Part shown: positions 1 through 5,278 of the stretch, piece by piece
Layout of the letters: each line of letters starts with the position of its first letter
How positions within the stretch are numbered: position 1 is the stretch's first letter
Source: Candidatus Acetothermia bacterium
Lineage (GTDB): Bacteria > Bipolaricaulota > Bipolaricaulia > Bipolaricaulales > Bipolaricaulaceae
Direction: 5' to 3'
DNA length: 5,278 nucleotides
NCBI GenBank assembly: GCA_003551325.1
Contig: PUMK01000293.1
Span: 1 to 5,278 of the forward strand
Made by a program: the position numbers and the translations under genes
The notes under the pieces: generated by a model
What the model was told of the DNA's origin: nothing
The model's database searches: none
The model's input: the letters and a program-made list of their open reading frames with translations, nothing else

Positions 1-115
1 CCGCCTCCGCGCGACGCCCTACGAGCCGATTGCGGAGTTCAACGATCAGAATACCACCGGCCAAACCCAGGAGGAGCGTGATCGACGCAATAAGCGCACT
101 AATCAGCACGTTCAT
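1..115 (-). CDS. N-terminal fragment of a membrane-anchored protein, possibly ribonuclease Y
   Basis: An open frame starts with ATG at 113-115 and runs off the left edge after 38 codons. It reads MNVLISALIASITLLLG, then LAGGILIVELRNRLVGRRAEA. This is one N-terminal transmembrane helix of about 20-22 residues followed by a basic stretch and the start of a charged, Ala/Glu-type segment. A strong Shine-Dalgarno sequence precedes the ATG, which supports a real start. The gene lies 43 bases after the transporter stop on the same strand, so it is probably the fourth gene of the rimP-nusA operon. RNase Y, the membrane-bound endoribonuclease of mRNA decay, has this layout of a short N-terminal anchor then a charged coiled coil, but so do many other single-pass proteins. 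The coding call is fairly safe. The RNase Y identity is inference from the head only, because the KH and HD domains that would prove it lie outside the window. Confidence 0.6.
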   Translation of the reverse strand, partial: MNVLISALIASITLLLGLAGGILIVELRNRLVGRRAEA

Positions 116-118
116 CAC

Positions 119-124
119 CCTCCT
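119..124 (-). promoter_or_regulatory. Shine-Dalgarno site of the left-edge gene
   Basis: On the minus strand AGGAGG sits three bases before the ATG at 113-115 (AGGAGGGTGATG). It is a full-consensus ribosome binding site, slightly close to the start codon. It is the main evidence that the short left-edge reading frame is a real gene. Confidence 0.65.
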
Positions 125-158
125 CGGGCGTTCGGTAGCCGTACCAGGATCTCAGACT

Positions 159-2945
159 TTAGTGCCCGCGACGGCGGCGCTCAACCCACAGGCTCGCTGC
201 AGGGAGAAACACGAGACTCCCCAGCAACGTGAAGCCCAAGCCCAGGAGAGCAGACGTACCCAGGAGTTGAAGACCTGGAGTACGGGCAACCACAAGCGCA
301 GCAAAGACCAGCATCGTGGCCAGGGCCGTGGCCAGTACAGGGATCGCCGAAGCCGCTGCTCCACGGGCAACCGAACCAGGCCCGCTGACGCCTTCCTCCT
401 CGATGCGATGCAGGATGTGTAACGCCGAATCAACACCGATGCCAATCAGAAGAGGCGAGACCACGATGTTCGTGAAGTTGAATGTGATGTCCATCAGCCG
501 CATGCCCGCCAGCATCCACACATAGCCCAGAATGAGCGGCGCCAAAGCCAACAGGGCTTTAGACACGCTGCGGAAGCTCCTCCATACGAGCAAGACAATC
601 AGCAGCCCCGCCAGCGCGGTTGACAGCGCGAAGTCACGTCGCATATAGGACTCGAGGTGCACCTGGACCTCGGGAAGGCCAAAGTATTCAACACCCTGAT
701 CTTGCGCCCAGCTGACAAACTCCCGGAGTTCATCCGTGCCGTAGATCGTCGACGACATCTGCGCACGCAGCACATACCGCCCTTGTGGTGTGTAGTACTG
801 ACTGCGCAGCTCCGCCGGGAGCACCTCGATGAGTTGTCCCAGGAGCTCATCCTCCGGCGGAAGCGCCTCCACACCTTCCACCAGAGAGCGCAAGACCACC
901 ACATCCTTCTCAAGCGTTTCCAACAGCGGAAGGAGCGTGTCAGGATCAAGCGCCTCCAGGTCCTGCAGAAGTCGGATCAGATCGCCGCTCACAACCGAGA
1001 CCTCACGTGCCTGCTTCCCCCAACCCGAAAGCATGGCCAGGAACTCCAGCTGCGTGAGGGCCACCACCGACTCTTCAAGGGCGGTGGTGATCTCAGGAAG
1101 GACCTCCAGCGCACCGCGCAGTTCCACGAGCGCGTCATGCGTCTCGACAACCGGGAGATCCACCACCGACGCACGTCCGCGCAGGAGTTCCTGAGGGAGC
1201 AAGTACCTCACCGACCGCGTGGTCTCGACGGTCGGCTGCTCCATCAATGCCTGCTCCAGCGTCGTCAACTCATTGGGGGACTCGGCAAAGAACACGAAGT
1301 AATCACCGAGCGGAAGCTCCACATCGAACTCACGAACAATCTCATCCCCAACTGCGCGCGCCTCAGATTCCGGAGCCAGCTCGGCTGAGGTGAACTCGAA
1401 CCGCACCTGGCTCGCTTGGTAGAATAGGGGCAGGGTGAGCACGAGGAACACGCTCACCACCGCTCGCCGTTGCACAAGGAGATGCCGGTACGAGCGACCC
1501 AGCGTCCTCTGACCCCGGGGCACAACCTCTCGAAACCTGCGGCGAAAGGTCACGTACGCCAACGAGATCAGGCTGGGCGTGAGAAGCATCGCCGCTATGT
1601 AGGCAATAAGGGTGCCCAGCGCCATGATCACGCCCATCTCGGCCATCGCGGGGGAACGTGAAATGAGCAAGCACAGGAAGACGATCGACGTGGTGACAGC
1701 GGCCGTCAGCGACGCCGCCCCCTTGCGGTAGATGGCCGTCGCCGCAGCTTTGCCAACCGACCGGCCCTCAGCCCGTTCTTCAGCGTAGCGCGCCAGCAGA
1801 TGCACGGTGAAGTCAATACCGTAGCCCAAGACCAACGCCGGAAGAAAGGCCGTCACCAAGTTAAACCCATCGACTGCCAATTTCGCCCATGCCATAGTAA
1901 ACAACGCAGACATAAGCATGGGGATCAACGCCACCGCCGTGAGGAAGAAGCTGGAGAAGCTCACGAGAAGGATGACGAGCACCCCCACCGAGGAGATGAT
2001 CGTCGTGATGAACATGTCCCGCCGGATGATCTGGTCAGCCTCCGCCGCCACCGCGTACATGCCCGTCAGTTGAGCGCCCACCTCCAACTCGTCGAGATCA
2101 GCTTCAGCAACCGCAGCACGTACTGTGCCGGTGATCTCGCGGTTGTACGCCACCGATTCGTGCGCAGGCCGCTGCGGGAACACCTGCACAACGAGTCTCG
2201 AGGAATCCCTGGAGAACAGCGGCTCTCCCTCCTCAGGAGGCGGTGGGCGCTCCTGGATGGCGCGGATGAGCTGGGCTGCTTCGTCGAGCAACGGTTGCAC
2301 ATCGGGCAGACGCTCCAATGTCGCTAGCGCAGTCTGGCCCGTCTCCACTAACCCTGTCAGCAAGGCCACAAGCTCGTCGATTTCCCCTGGCGAACTCGGC
2401 TCCGAGACATCCTCTAGCTGCTCAAACTGTTCCACAAGGTTGGGTGCGCCATCAGCGGGAAGCGGTGGCAGACGCTCCAACACCTCAGCCGCGATCTCAC
2501 GCAACCGGTTGATATCCTCGGGAGCCAAAGCCCAGAACAGCAGCAGCTCGTCGGGGATCTCCAGCCCCTCACCCACACGATAGGAACTTGCCCTGACTTC
2601 GGGAAGGTCTAGGGCGGCAATGAGCCGCTCGGCTGCTTCGGATAGCACCTCTCTTCTCGGCTCCACACCTTCGGGAGGATCGTGCAGGGTCAACAACACA
2701 GCCATGTAGTCGACCCCTTCAAGCTCCTCCTGCTTGCGCTGATAGCTCTCGATCAGAGGATCGCCTTCAGGAAGGAGATCCAAATAGGTGCTCCGTATGG
2801 GAACATCACGTACGTAGTATAGGGACGCACCGGCCAGCAGAACGACCACCACAACCACTGCCAGCGCTTGTCGCCTGGAGAGGTAGACCACCCCATCCAG
2901 GAAGCGGTCGCGCCACAGGCGGCGCTCAGGGTGCTTGGACTTCAT
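159..2945 (-). CDS. RND superfamily / MMPL-domain transporter, 928 aa
   Basis: A predicted exporter of the RND superfamily (MMPL/Patched-like, COG1033 type), an inner-membrane protein that probably uses the proton gradient to move lipids or other hydrophobic substrates. The substrate cannot be read from sequence. It shows two homologous halves of six helices. TM1 is about 27-46 (Val-rich), a large extracytoplasmic loop spans about 47-313, and TM2-6 lie in 314-464. TM7 is about 494-512, a second loop spans 513-771, and TM8-12 lie in 772-915. The fourth helix of each half carries the family motif with a buried aspartate: LGYGIDFTVHLLARYAEE (Asp378) and IGIGVDSALHILHRIEEE (Asp839). After TM1, the stretch STYLDLLPEGDPLIESY is typical of this family. 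Both loops carry long Leu/Glu-rich helical stretches, and the protein is longer than many COG1033 members. The start overlaps the nusA end by 20 bases. Its GGAG abuts the ATG, and an in-frame TGA not far upstream blocks a longer start. A start a few codons further in is possible. Family confidence is high, specific role unknown. Confidence 0.93.
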   Translation of the reverse strand: MKSKHPERRLWRDRFLDGVVYLSRRQALAVVVVVVLLAGASLYYVRDVPIRSTYLDLLPEGDPLIESYQRKQEELEGVDYMAVLLTLHDPPEGVEPRREVLSEAAERLIAALDLPEVRASSYRVGEGLEIPDELLLFWALAPEDINRLREIAAEVLERLPPLPADGAPNLVEQFEQLEDVSEPSSPGEIDELVALLTGLVETGQTALATLERLPDVQPLLDEAAQLIRAIQERPPPPEEGEPLFSRDSSRLVVQVFPQRPAHESVAYNREITGTVRAAVAEADLDELEVGAQLTGMYAVAAEADQIIRRDMFITTIISSVGVLVILLVSFSSFFLTAVALIPMLMSALFTMAWAKLAVDGFNLVTAFLPALVLGYGIDFTVHLLARYAEERAEGRSVGKAAATAIYRKGAASLTAAVTTSIVFLCLLISRSPAMAEMGVIMALGTLIAYIAAMLLTPSLISLAYVTFRRRFREVVPRGQRTLGRSYRHLLVQRRAVVSVFLVLTLPLFYQASQVRFEFTSAELAPESEARAVGDEIVREFDVELPLGDYFVFFAESPNELTTLEQALMEQPTVETTRSVRYLLPQELLRGRASVVDLPVVETHDALVELRGALEVLPEITTALEESVVALTQLEFLAMLSGWGKQAREVSVVSGDLIRLLQDLEALDPDTLLPLLETLEKDVVVLRSLVEGVEALPPEDELLGQLIEVLPAELRSQYYTPQGRYVLRAQMSSTIYGTDELREFVSWAQDQGVEYFGLPEVQVHLESYMRRDFALSTALAGLLIVLLVWRSFRSVSKALLALAPLILGYVWMLAGMRLMDITFNFTNIVVSPLLIGIGVDSALHILHRIEEEGVSGPGSVARGAAASAIPVLATALATMLVFAALVVARTPGLQLLGTSALLGLGFTLLGSLVFLPAASLWVERRRRGH
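2926..2945 (-). promoter_or_regulatory. 20-base nusA/transporter overlap, likely translational coupling
   Basis: The first 20 bases of the transporter gene (ATGAAGTCCAAGCACCCTGA) contain the last codons and TGA stop of nusA in another frame. The only purine-rich motif, GGAG at 2946-2949, touches the start codon and is too close for normal Shine-Dalgarno use. Ribosomes finishing nusA probably deliver initiation to this start. The alternative is an internal transporter start such as the GTG at codons 19-20, which would remove the overlap. Confidence 0.5.
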
Positions 2946-3867
2946 CTCCGGACGGGGTCCGGATCTGGATGCTATACCCGGTCAGCTTCGCAGCCAACTC
3001 CGCACTCTGCCCATCACGACCGATGGCAAGGGACACCTCGTTACCCGGCACCGTGACAGCCGCCGTGCGAGCATCCTCATCCATCTCGATGCCCCGCACA
3101 CTGGCCGGAGCCAGGCAACCGCGTATGATATCGCGGATATCCTCACTCCACCGGATGATGTCGACCTTCTCCCCCGAGAGCTCACGCGATACAGCACGAA
3201 TCCGACTCCCGCCCGCGCCCACGCAGGTACCAACCGGGTCGATGCGAGGGTCCAACCCCCGTACAAGCACTTTGCTTCGTACACCAGCAATACGAGCCAC
3301 CTCGACCACTTCCAGGAGGCCTTGTTCCACCTCAGGCACTTCCAGTTCCAACAGCTTGGCTACAAACTGCGGATGCCCGCGCGAAACGAACAAACGTGGA
3401 TCTCCCTGCGTCTTCTCCACGTCGTACAAGTAGGCACGCAGCCGACGTCCCGGGACATAGCGCTCGCCGGGAATCCTCTCCCGCTCAGGCATATAGGCCT
3501 CGGCCTCGCCAAGGTTGATCCACACACTCCGCCCCTCAAACCTGTGGACGGACCCATTCAGGATCTCCCCTACGCGCTCCGCGTACATATCGAAGAGGAT
3601 CTCGCGCCGGTGCTTCAAGATCTCCTGGCGGAACACCTCCTCAGCTCGTCGCGTGGCGATCCTGCCCAAGGCATCCCAATCCAGCCGTTCGCCATCAACC
3701 CGGACATCTCCCGAGTTGCGATCGATCACAACCTCCTCAGGGGTTGTTCCGAATTCAAGGGCATAAGCCGCGGCAATACCGTGTTCCATCGCCGTGTACG
3801 CCGCTTCTCGATCGATACCCCGTTCCCGAGCCATCTCCTCCAGCGCCTCGAGGAAGTCGATGTTCAT
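2926..3867 (-). CDS. nusA: Transcription termination/antitermination factor NusA, short form (313 aa)
   Basis: NusA binds RNA polymerase and nascent RNA and modulates pausing, termination and antitermination. In order: an RNAP-binding N-terminal domain (about 1-95), an S1 domain (about 97-162), KH1 (about 200-258) and KH2 (about 262-305). Hallmarks are ELEVPEVEQGLLEVVEVAR at 174-192, the DPVGTCVGAGGSRI block at 210-223, GEKVDIIRW at 232-240 and AIGRDGQSAELAAKLTGY at 281-298. The ATG at 3865-3867 is chosen because AGGAGG lies four bases before it and it overlaps the rimP stop as ATGA. The reading frame stays open upstream, but that part is antisense-free shadow of rimP. The protein is shorter than the roughly 345 residues of compact NusA proteins and far shorter than E. 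coli's (about 495). The missing part is the middle of the N-terminal domain, since DVRVDGERLDWDALGRIA jumps almost directly to the last helix. There are no C-terminal acidic repeats. KH1 has GAGG where a basic third residue (GxRG) is usual. The neighbours fit: rimP upstream is standard, while infB downstream is absent. Confidence 0.96.
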   Translation of the reverse strand: MNIDFLEALEEMARERGIDREAAYTAMEHGIAAAYALEFGTTPEEVVIDRNSGDVRVDGERLDWDALGRIATRRAEEVFRQEILKHRREILFDMYAERVGEILNGSVHRFEGRSVWINLGEAEAYMPERERIPGERYVPGRRLRAYLYDVEKTQGDPRLFVSRGHPQFVAKLLELEVPEVEQGLLEVVEVARIAGVRSKVLVRGLDPRIDPVGTCVGAGGSRIRAVSRELSGEKVDIIRWSEDIRDIIRGCLAPASVRGIEMDEDARTAAVTVPGNEVSLAIGRDGQSAELAAKLTGYSIQIRTPSGDEVQAP

Positions 3868-4334
3868 CGGCCCTCCTGCTTCGGCTCGAAGACAACTTGG
3901 GCCCGAGCCACCTCCGACAGGGGAATCTCCATAGGTTCCCCTTCGACGTCGAGGAGCAGAACCTCGCCACTGAGTTCTTGCAAACGTCCCACGACCGTCC
4001 TTGGCCCCTGCTGGGGAGGGGTAAACCGCACCCGAATCCTCCGTCCAATAACGCGGCTGTAGTGCCATGGCTCCCACAACCTGCGGTCCAGTCCGGGTGA
4101 CGACACCTCCAGCACATAGGGTGCGCCGATCACATCCTCCCGATCCAGCAATCGCTCGACAGCCCGGCTGGTCCGCTCACAATCCGCACTGGTCACACCG
4201 GCCGACGTGTCGATGTACACAATGAGACGTCCGCGGCCCTCTGCCCCCGCGAACTCCCAGTGGTACAACTCCACCCCAGCGCTCTCCACGCCCTCTCGAA
4301 GCAGCGAATCGAGTTTTTCCCGGAACATGACCAT
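3864..4334 (-). CDS. rimP: Ribosome maturation factor RimP (156 aa)
   Basis: RimP acts in the cytoplasm in 30S subunit assembly, upstream of nusA in most bacteria. Length is normal for the family (about 150-160). The N-terminal alpha/beta domain (about 4-83) ends in the signature YVLEVSSPGLDRRL at 73-86. A C-terminal SH3-like beta barrel follows at about 88-150, with RRIRVRF, VVGRLQEL and VEGEPMEIPLSEVARAQVVFEP. The start is limited to the ATG at 4332-4334 or a second in-frame ATG at 4326-4328 (protein begins MVMFREKL), because an in-frame TAA lies at 4344-4346 inside the -10 promoter element. No Shine-Dalgarno sequence precedes either ATG, and the predicted mRNA start is 2-8 bases away, so the message looks leaderless. 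The stop TGA at 3864-3866 overlaps the nusA ATG as ATGA, indicating coupled translation. It heads the operon rimP-nusA-transporter. Confidence 0.96.
   Translation of the reverse strand: MVMFREKLDSLLREGVESAGVELYHWEFAGAEGRGRLIVYIDTSAGVTSADCERTSRAVERLLDREDVIGAPYVLEVSSPGLDRRLWEPWHYSRVIGRRIRVRFTPPQQGPRTVVGRLQELSGEVLLLDVEGEPMEIPLSEVARAQVVFEPKQEGR
3872..3877 (-). promoter_or_regulatory. Shine-Dalgarno site of nusA
   Basis: AGGAGG on the minus strand, four bases before the ATG at 3865-3867 and located inside the last codons of rimP (AGGAGGGCCGATGA). It decides the nusA start at residue MNIDFLEAL rather than any of the in-frame upstream ATGs, which would give an N-terminal extension reading out of frame through rimP. 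Confidence 0.8.
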
Positions 4335-4350
4335 GTTTTGCCATTATACT
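4322..4350 (+). promoter_or_regulatory. Candidate promoter of the pseudouridine synthase gene, overlapping the rimP promoter
   Basis: On the plus strand TATACT (4345-4350, five of six) overlaps four bases of the rimP TATAAT on the other strand. A weak -35 candidate, GGAACA (4322-4327, three of six), is 17 bases upstream. Expected initiation near 4356-4358 is only about 4-6 bases before the ATG at 4362, predicting a leaderless mRNA. The -35 is poor, so an upstream start inside rimP is a real alternative. In that case GGCGG (4352-4356) could act as a weak ribosome binding site. Confidence 0.45.
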
Positions 4351-4368
4351 TGGCGGATGCCATGGTCA
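4328..4368. repeat. Perfect 8-base inverted repeat flanking the divergent promoters
   Basis: TGACCATG at 4328-4335 and CATGGTCA at 4361-4368 are exact reverse complements, separated by 25 bases and centred at 4348, within the overlapping -10 elements. Each arm contains the start codon of one divergent gene, since both genes begin ATGGTCA. It could be two operator half-sites about three helical turns apart, a shared 5' mRNA signal, or chance. Confidence 0.6.
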
Positions 4369-4371
4369 CAA
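4343..4371 (-). promoter_or_regulatory. Sigma-70-type promoter of the rimP-nusA operon
   Basis: Reading the minus strand: TTGTGA (4366-4371, four of six matches to TTGACA), a 17-base spacer (4349-4365), and a perfect TATAAT (4343-4348). The expected transcription start about seven bases on is near 4336, two bases before the rimP ATG at 4332-4334. The -35 element lies inside the first codons of the divergent pseudouridine synthase gene. Sequence match and spacing are direct. Activity and the exact start are inferred. Confidence 0.75.
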
Positions 4372-5270
4372 AGGACTCGAACCGAAACGAACAGCTGACT
4401 GTAGTCCCTGAGGAAGAGGGTTGCAGGGTCGATCGCCTCATCGCCACCAAGCTGGAGATCTCGCGTTCCCATGCCCAACAACTCATCACCAACGGGCAGG
4501 TCTTCCTGGACGGGGCAACGCCACAACCCAGCCGTCGTGTTCTGGCAGGGCAGACCGTTGAGATCAACTGGGACGGAGGAGCCATACAGCCGACCCCCCT
4601 ACCTGTTCGCATCCTTCATGAGGACGCCGATCTCATTGCCGTTGACAAACCCAGTGGCATGCCCGTCCATCCGGCGAACGCAACCGACACCCGCGCCACG
4701 TTGGTCTCCACGCTGTTGGCGTTCACAACGCTGGCTGGAGGTCCTGCATTGCGTCCTGGCGTGGTACACCGTCTCGACGCCCCGACCAGCGGGGTGATCG
4801 TGCTTGCTCGTACCGAGGAAGCCCATGCAGGGCTGGCCGCCCAGTTCCGCGCACGCACAGCGGAGAAAGTGTACCTTGCAGTCGTGGAGGGTTTGCTGGA
4901 CGCCGAGAAGGGCACCGTGGAGGGGCGGATCGGAAGGGATCCCCGCCGACCGTGGAGGATGGCCGTCAGCTCCGCTGGACGTTCTGCGCGTACTGACATA
5001 AGGGTACTGAGCCGCAAGGAGGGTAAGACGCTTCTGGAAGTCCGCCCATGGACAGGTCGCACCCACCAGATCCGCGTTCACCTAGCCGCTATCGGTCACC
5101 CCGTGCAAGGGGATCACGTATACGGTCATCGCGGAGATCGCCTTATGCTGCACGCCCTTCGCCTTGCGGTCACGCACCCCCGCACGGAGGCGCGTCTTCA
5201 GCTGGAGGCTTTCCCGCCAGAGCCTTTCGCTCCTTGGCTCGGACACACAAGTAATAGCTTCCTGCCATGA
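4362..5270 (+). CDS. rluD: RluA/RluD-family 23S rRNA pseudouridine synthase (302 aa)
   Basis: It isomerises specific uridines to pseudouridine in RNA. RluD-type members act on the 23S rRNA helix 69 loop, but the exact target here cannot be read from sequence, so the symbol is at family level. An S4 RNA-binding domain at about 20-70 (CRVDRLIATKLEISRSHAQQ) precedes the catalytic domain at about 82-290. Motif I is DLIAVDKPSGMPVHPA (90-105). Motif II is GVVHRLDAPTSGVIVLAR (133-150), with catalytic Asp139. KVYLAVVEG (169-177) gives the conserved Tyr. RPWTGRTHQIRVHLAAIGHPVQGDH is split over 228-251 and binds the target base. LMLHALRLAVTHP (261-273) is the typical C-terminal motif. The length matches the family (about 300-325). 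An Ala follows the catalytic Asp where a charged residue is commoner. The start at 4362 is chosen because the S4 domain begins about 20 residues later and earlier in-frame ATGs lie antisense to rimP. It is transcribed divergently from rimP. Its stop is eight bases from the window's end and no terminator is visible there. Confidence 0.93.
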   Translation: MVTKDSNRNEQLTVVPEEEGCRVDRLIATKLEISRSHAQQLITNGQVFLDGATPQPSRRVLAGQTVEINWDGGAIQPTPLPVRILHEDADLIAVDKPSGMPVHPANATDTRATLVSTLLAFTTLAGGPALRPGVVHRLDAPTSGVIVLARTEEAHAGLAAQFRARTAEKVYLAVVEGLLDAEKGTVEGRIGRDPRRPWRMAVSSAGRSARTDIRVLSRKEGKTLLEVRPWTGRTHQIRVHLAAIGHPVQGDHVYGHRGDRLMLHALRLAVTHPRTEARLQLEAFPPEPFAPWLGHTSNSFLP

Positions 5271-5278
5271 ACTGAGCG

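Noticed and set aside
116..158. Possible terminator between the transporter and the left-edge gene
   Set aside because: Only a four-base-pair stem (GGTA/TACC) without a following U tract is visible. Read-through into the next gene is more likely.
657..1388. A 243-codon plus-strand frame opposite the transporter
   Set aside because: The product is a His/Arg/Leu-rich shadow of the transporter's codon pattern, with no domain, promoter or ribosome binding site. The same applies to the 1800-2327 plus-strand frame.
2935..4062. A 375-codon open frame on the plus strand antisense to nusA and rimP
   Set aside because: It lies almost exactly opposite well-supported nusA/rimP coding sequence, its product is rich in Arg, His, Thr and Pro with no recognisable domain, and it has no ribosome binding site. 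Long antisense frames are common in G+C-rich genes.
3868..4077. A 70-residue N-terminal extension of nusA
   Set aside because: It reads rimP DNA in the wrong frame, has no similarity to NusA, and the AGGAGG plus ATGA junction places the true start at 3867.
4260..4361. A 34-residue N-terminal extension of the pseudouridine synthase
   Set aside because: It is antisense to rimP and runs through both promoters. The S4 domain begins soon after the ATG at 4362, as usual for the family. A TTG at 4350 was also considered, but it lies inside the -10 box.
5268..5278. ATGA overlap at the end of the pseudouridine synthase that could start a next gene
   Set aside because: The ATG at 5267-5269 reads Met-Asn then TGA, so no gene starts there. 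The remaining eight bases show nothing.

Overview
The window is a compact, G+C-rich bacterial segment with almost no non-coding DNA. The only intergenic gaps are about 43 bases near the left end and 27 bases between two divergent genes. The phylum cannot be fixed from the sequence. NusA has no C-terminal acidic repeats, which argues against alpha- and gammaproteobacteria. NusA is also unusually short, and the usual rimP-nusA-infB order is broken, so a less studied or deep-branching bacterial lineage would fit. No RNA genes, CRISPR arrays, insertion sequences or transfer signs were seen.

Minus strand, right to left: a tight operon starts at a promoter near 4343-4371 and reads rimP (ribosome maturation factor, 3864-4334), nusA (transcription elongation/termination factor, 2926-3867), a 928-residue RND/MMPL-family membrane transporter (159-2945), and the first 38 codons of a small-headed membrane-anchored protein that leaves the window at position 1 and may be ribonuclease Y. 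rimP and nusA overlap by four bases (ATGA). nusA and the transporter overlap by 20 bases. Ribosome assembly and transcription factors are therefore coupled to a lipid/hydrophobe-type exporter where infB, ylxR or rbfA would usually be expected.

Plus strand: a complete RluA/RluD-family 23S rRNA pseudouridine synthase (4362-5270) diverges from rimP. Both outward operons thus begin with a ribosome-maturation function.

The most interesting part is the 27-base divergent spacer. A perfect TATAAT for rimP overlaps a TATACT for the pseudouridine synthase on the opposite strand. Both predicted transcription starts fall within about 2-8 bases of the start codons, so both mRNAs look leaderless. Both genes begin ATGGTCA, and this creates a perfect 8-base inverted repeat centred on the shared promoter. 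The rest of the window is ordinary housekeeping content, with a reduced NusA N-terminal domain and matched helical insertions in the transporter as further oddities.
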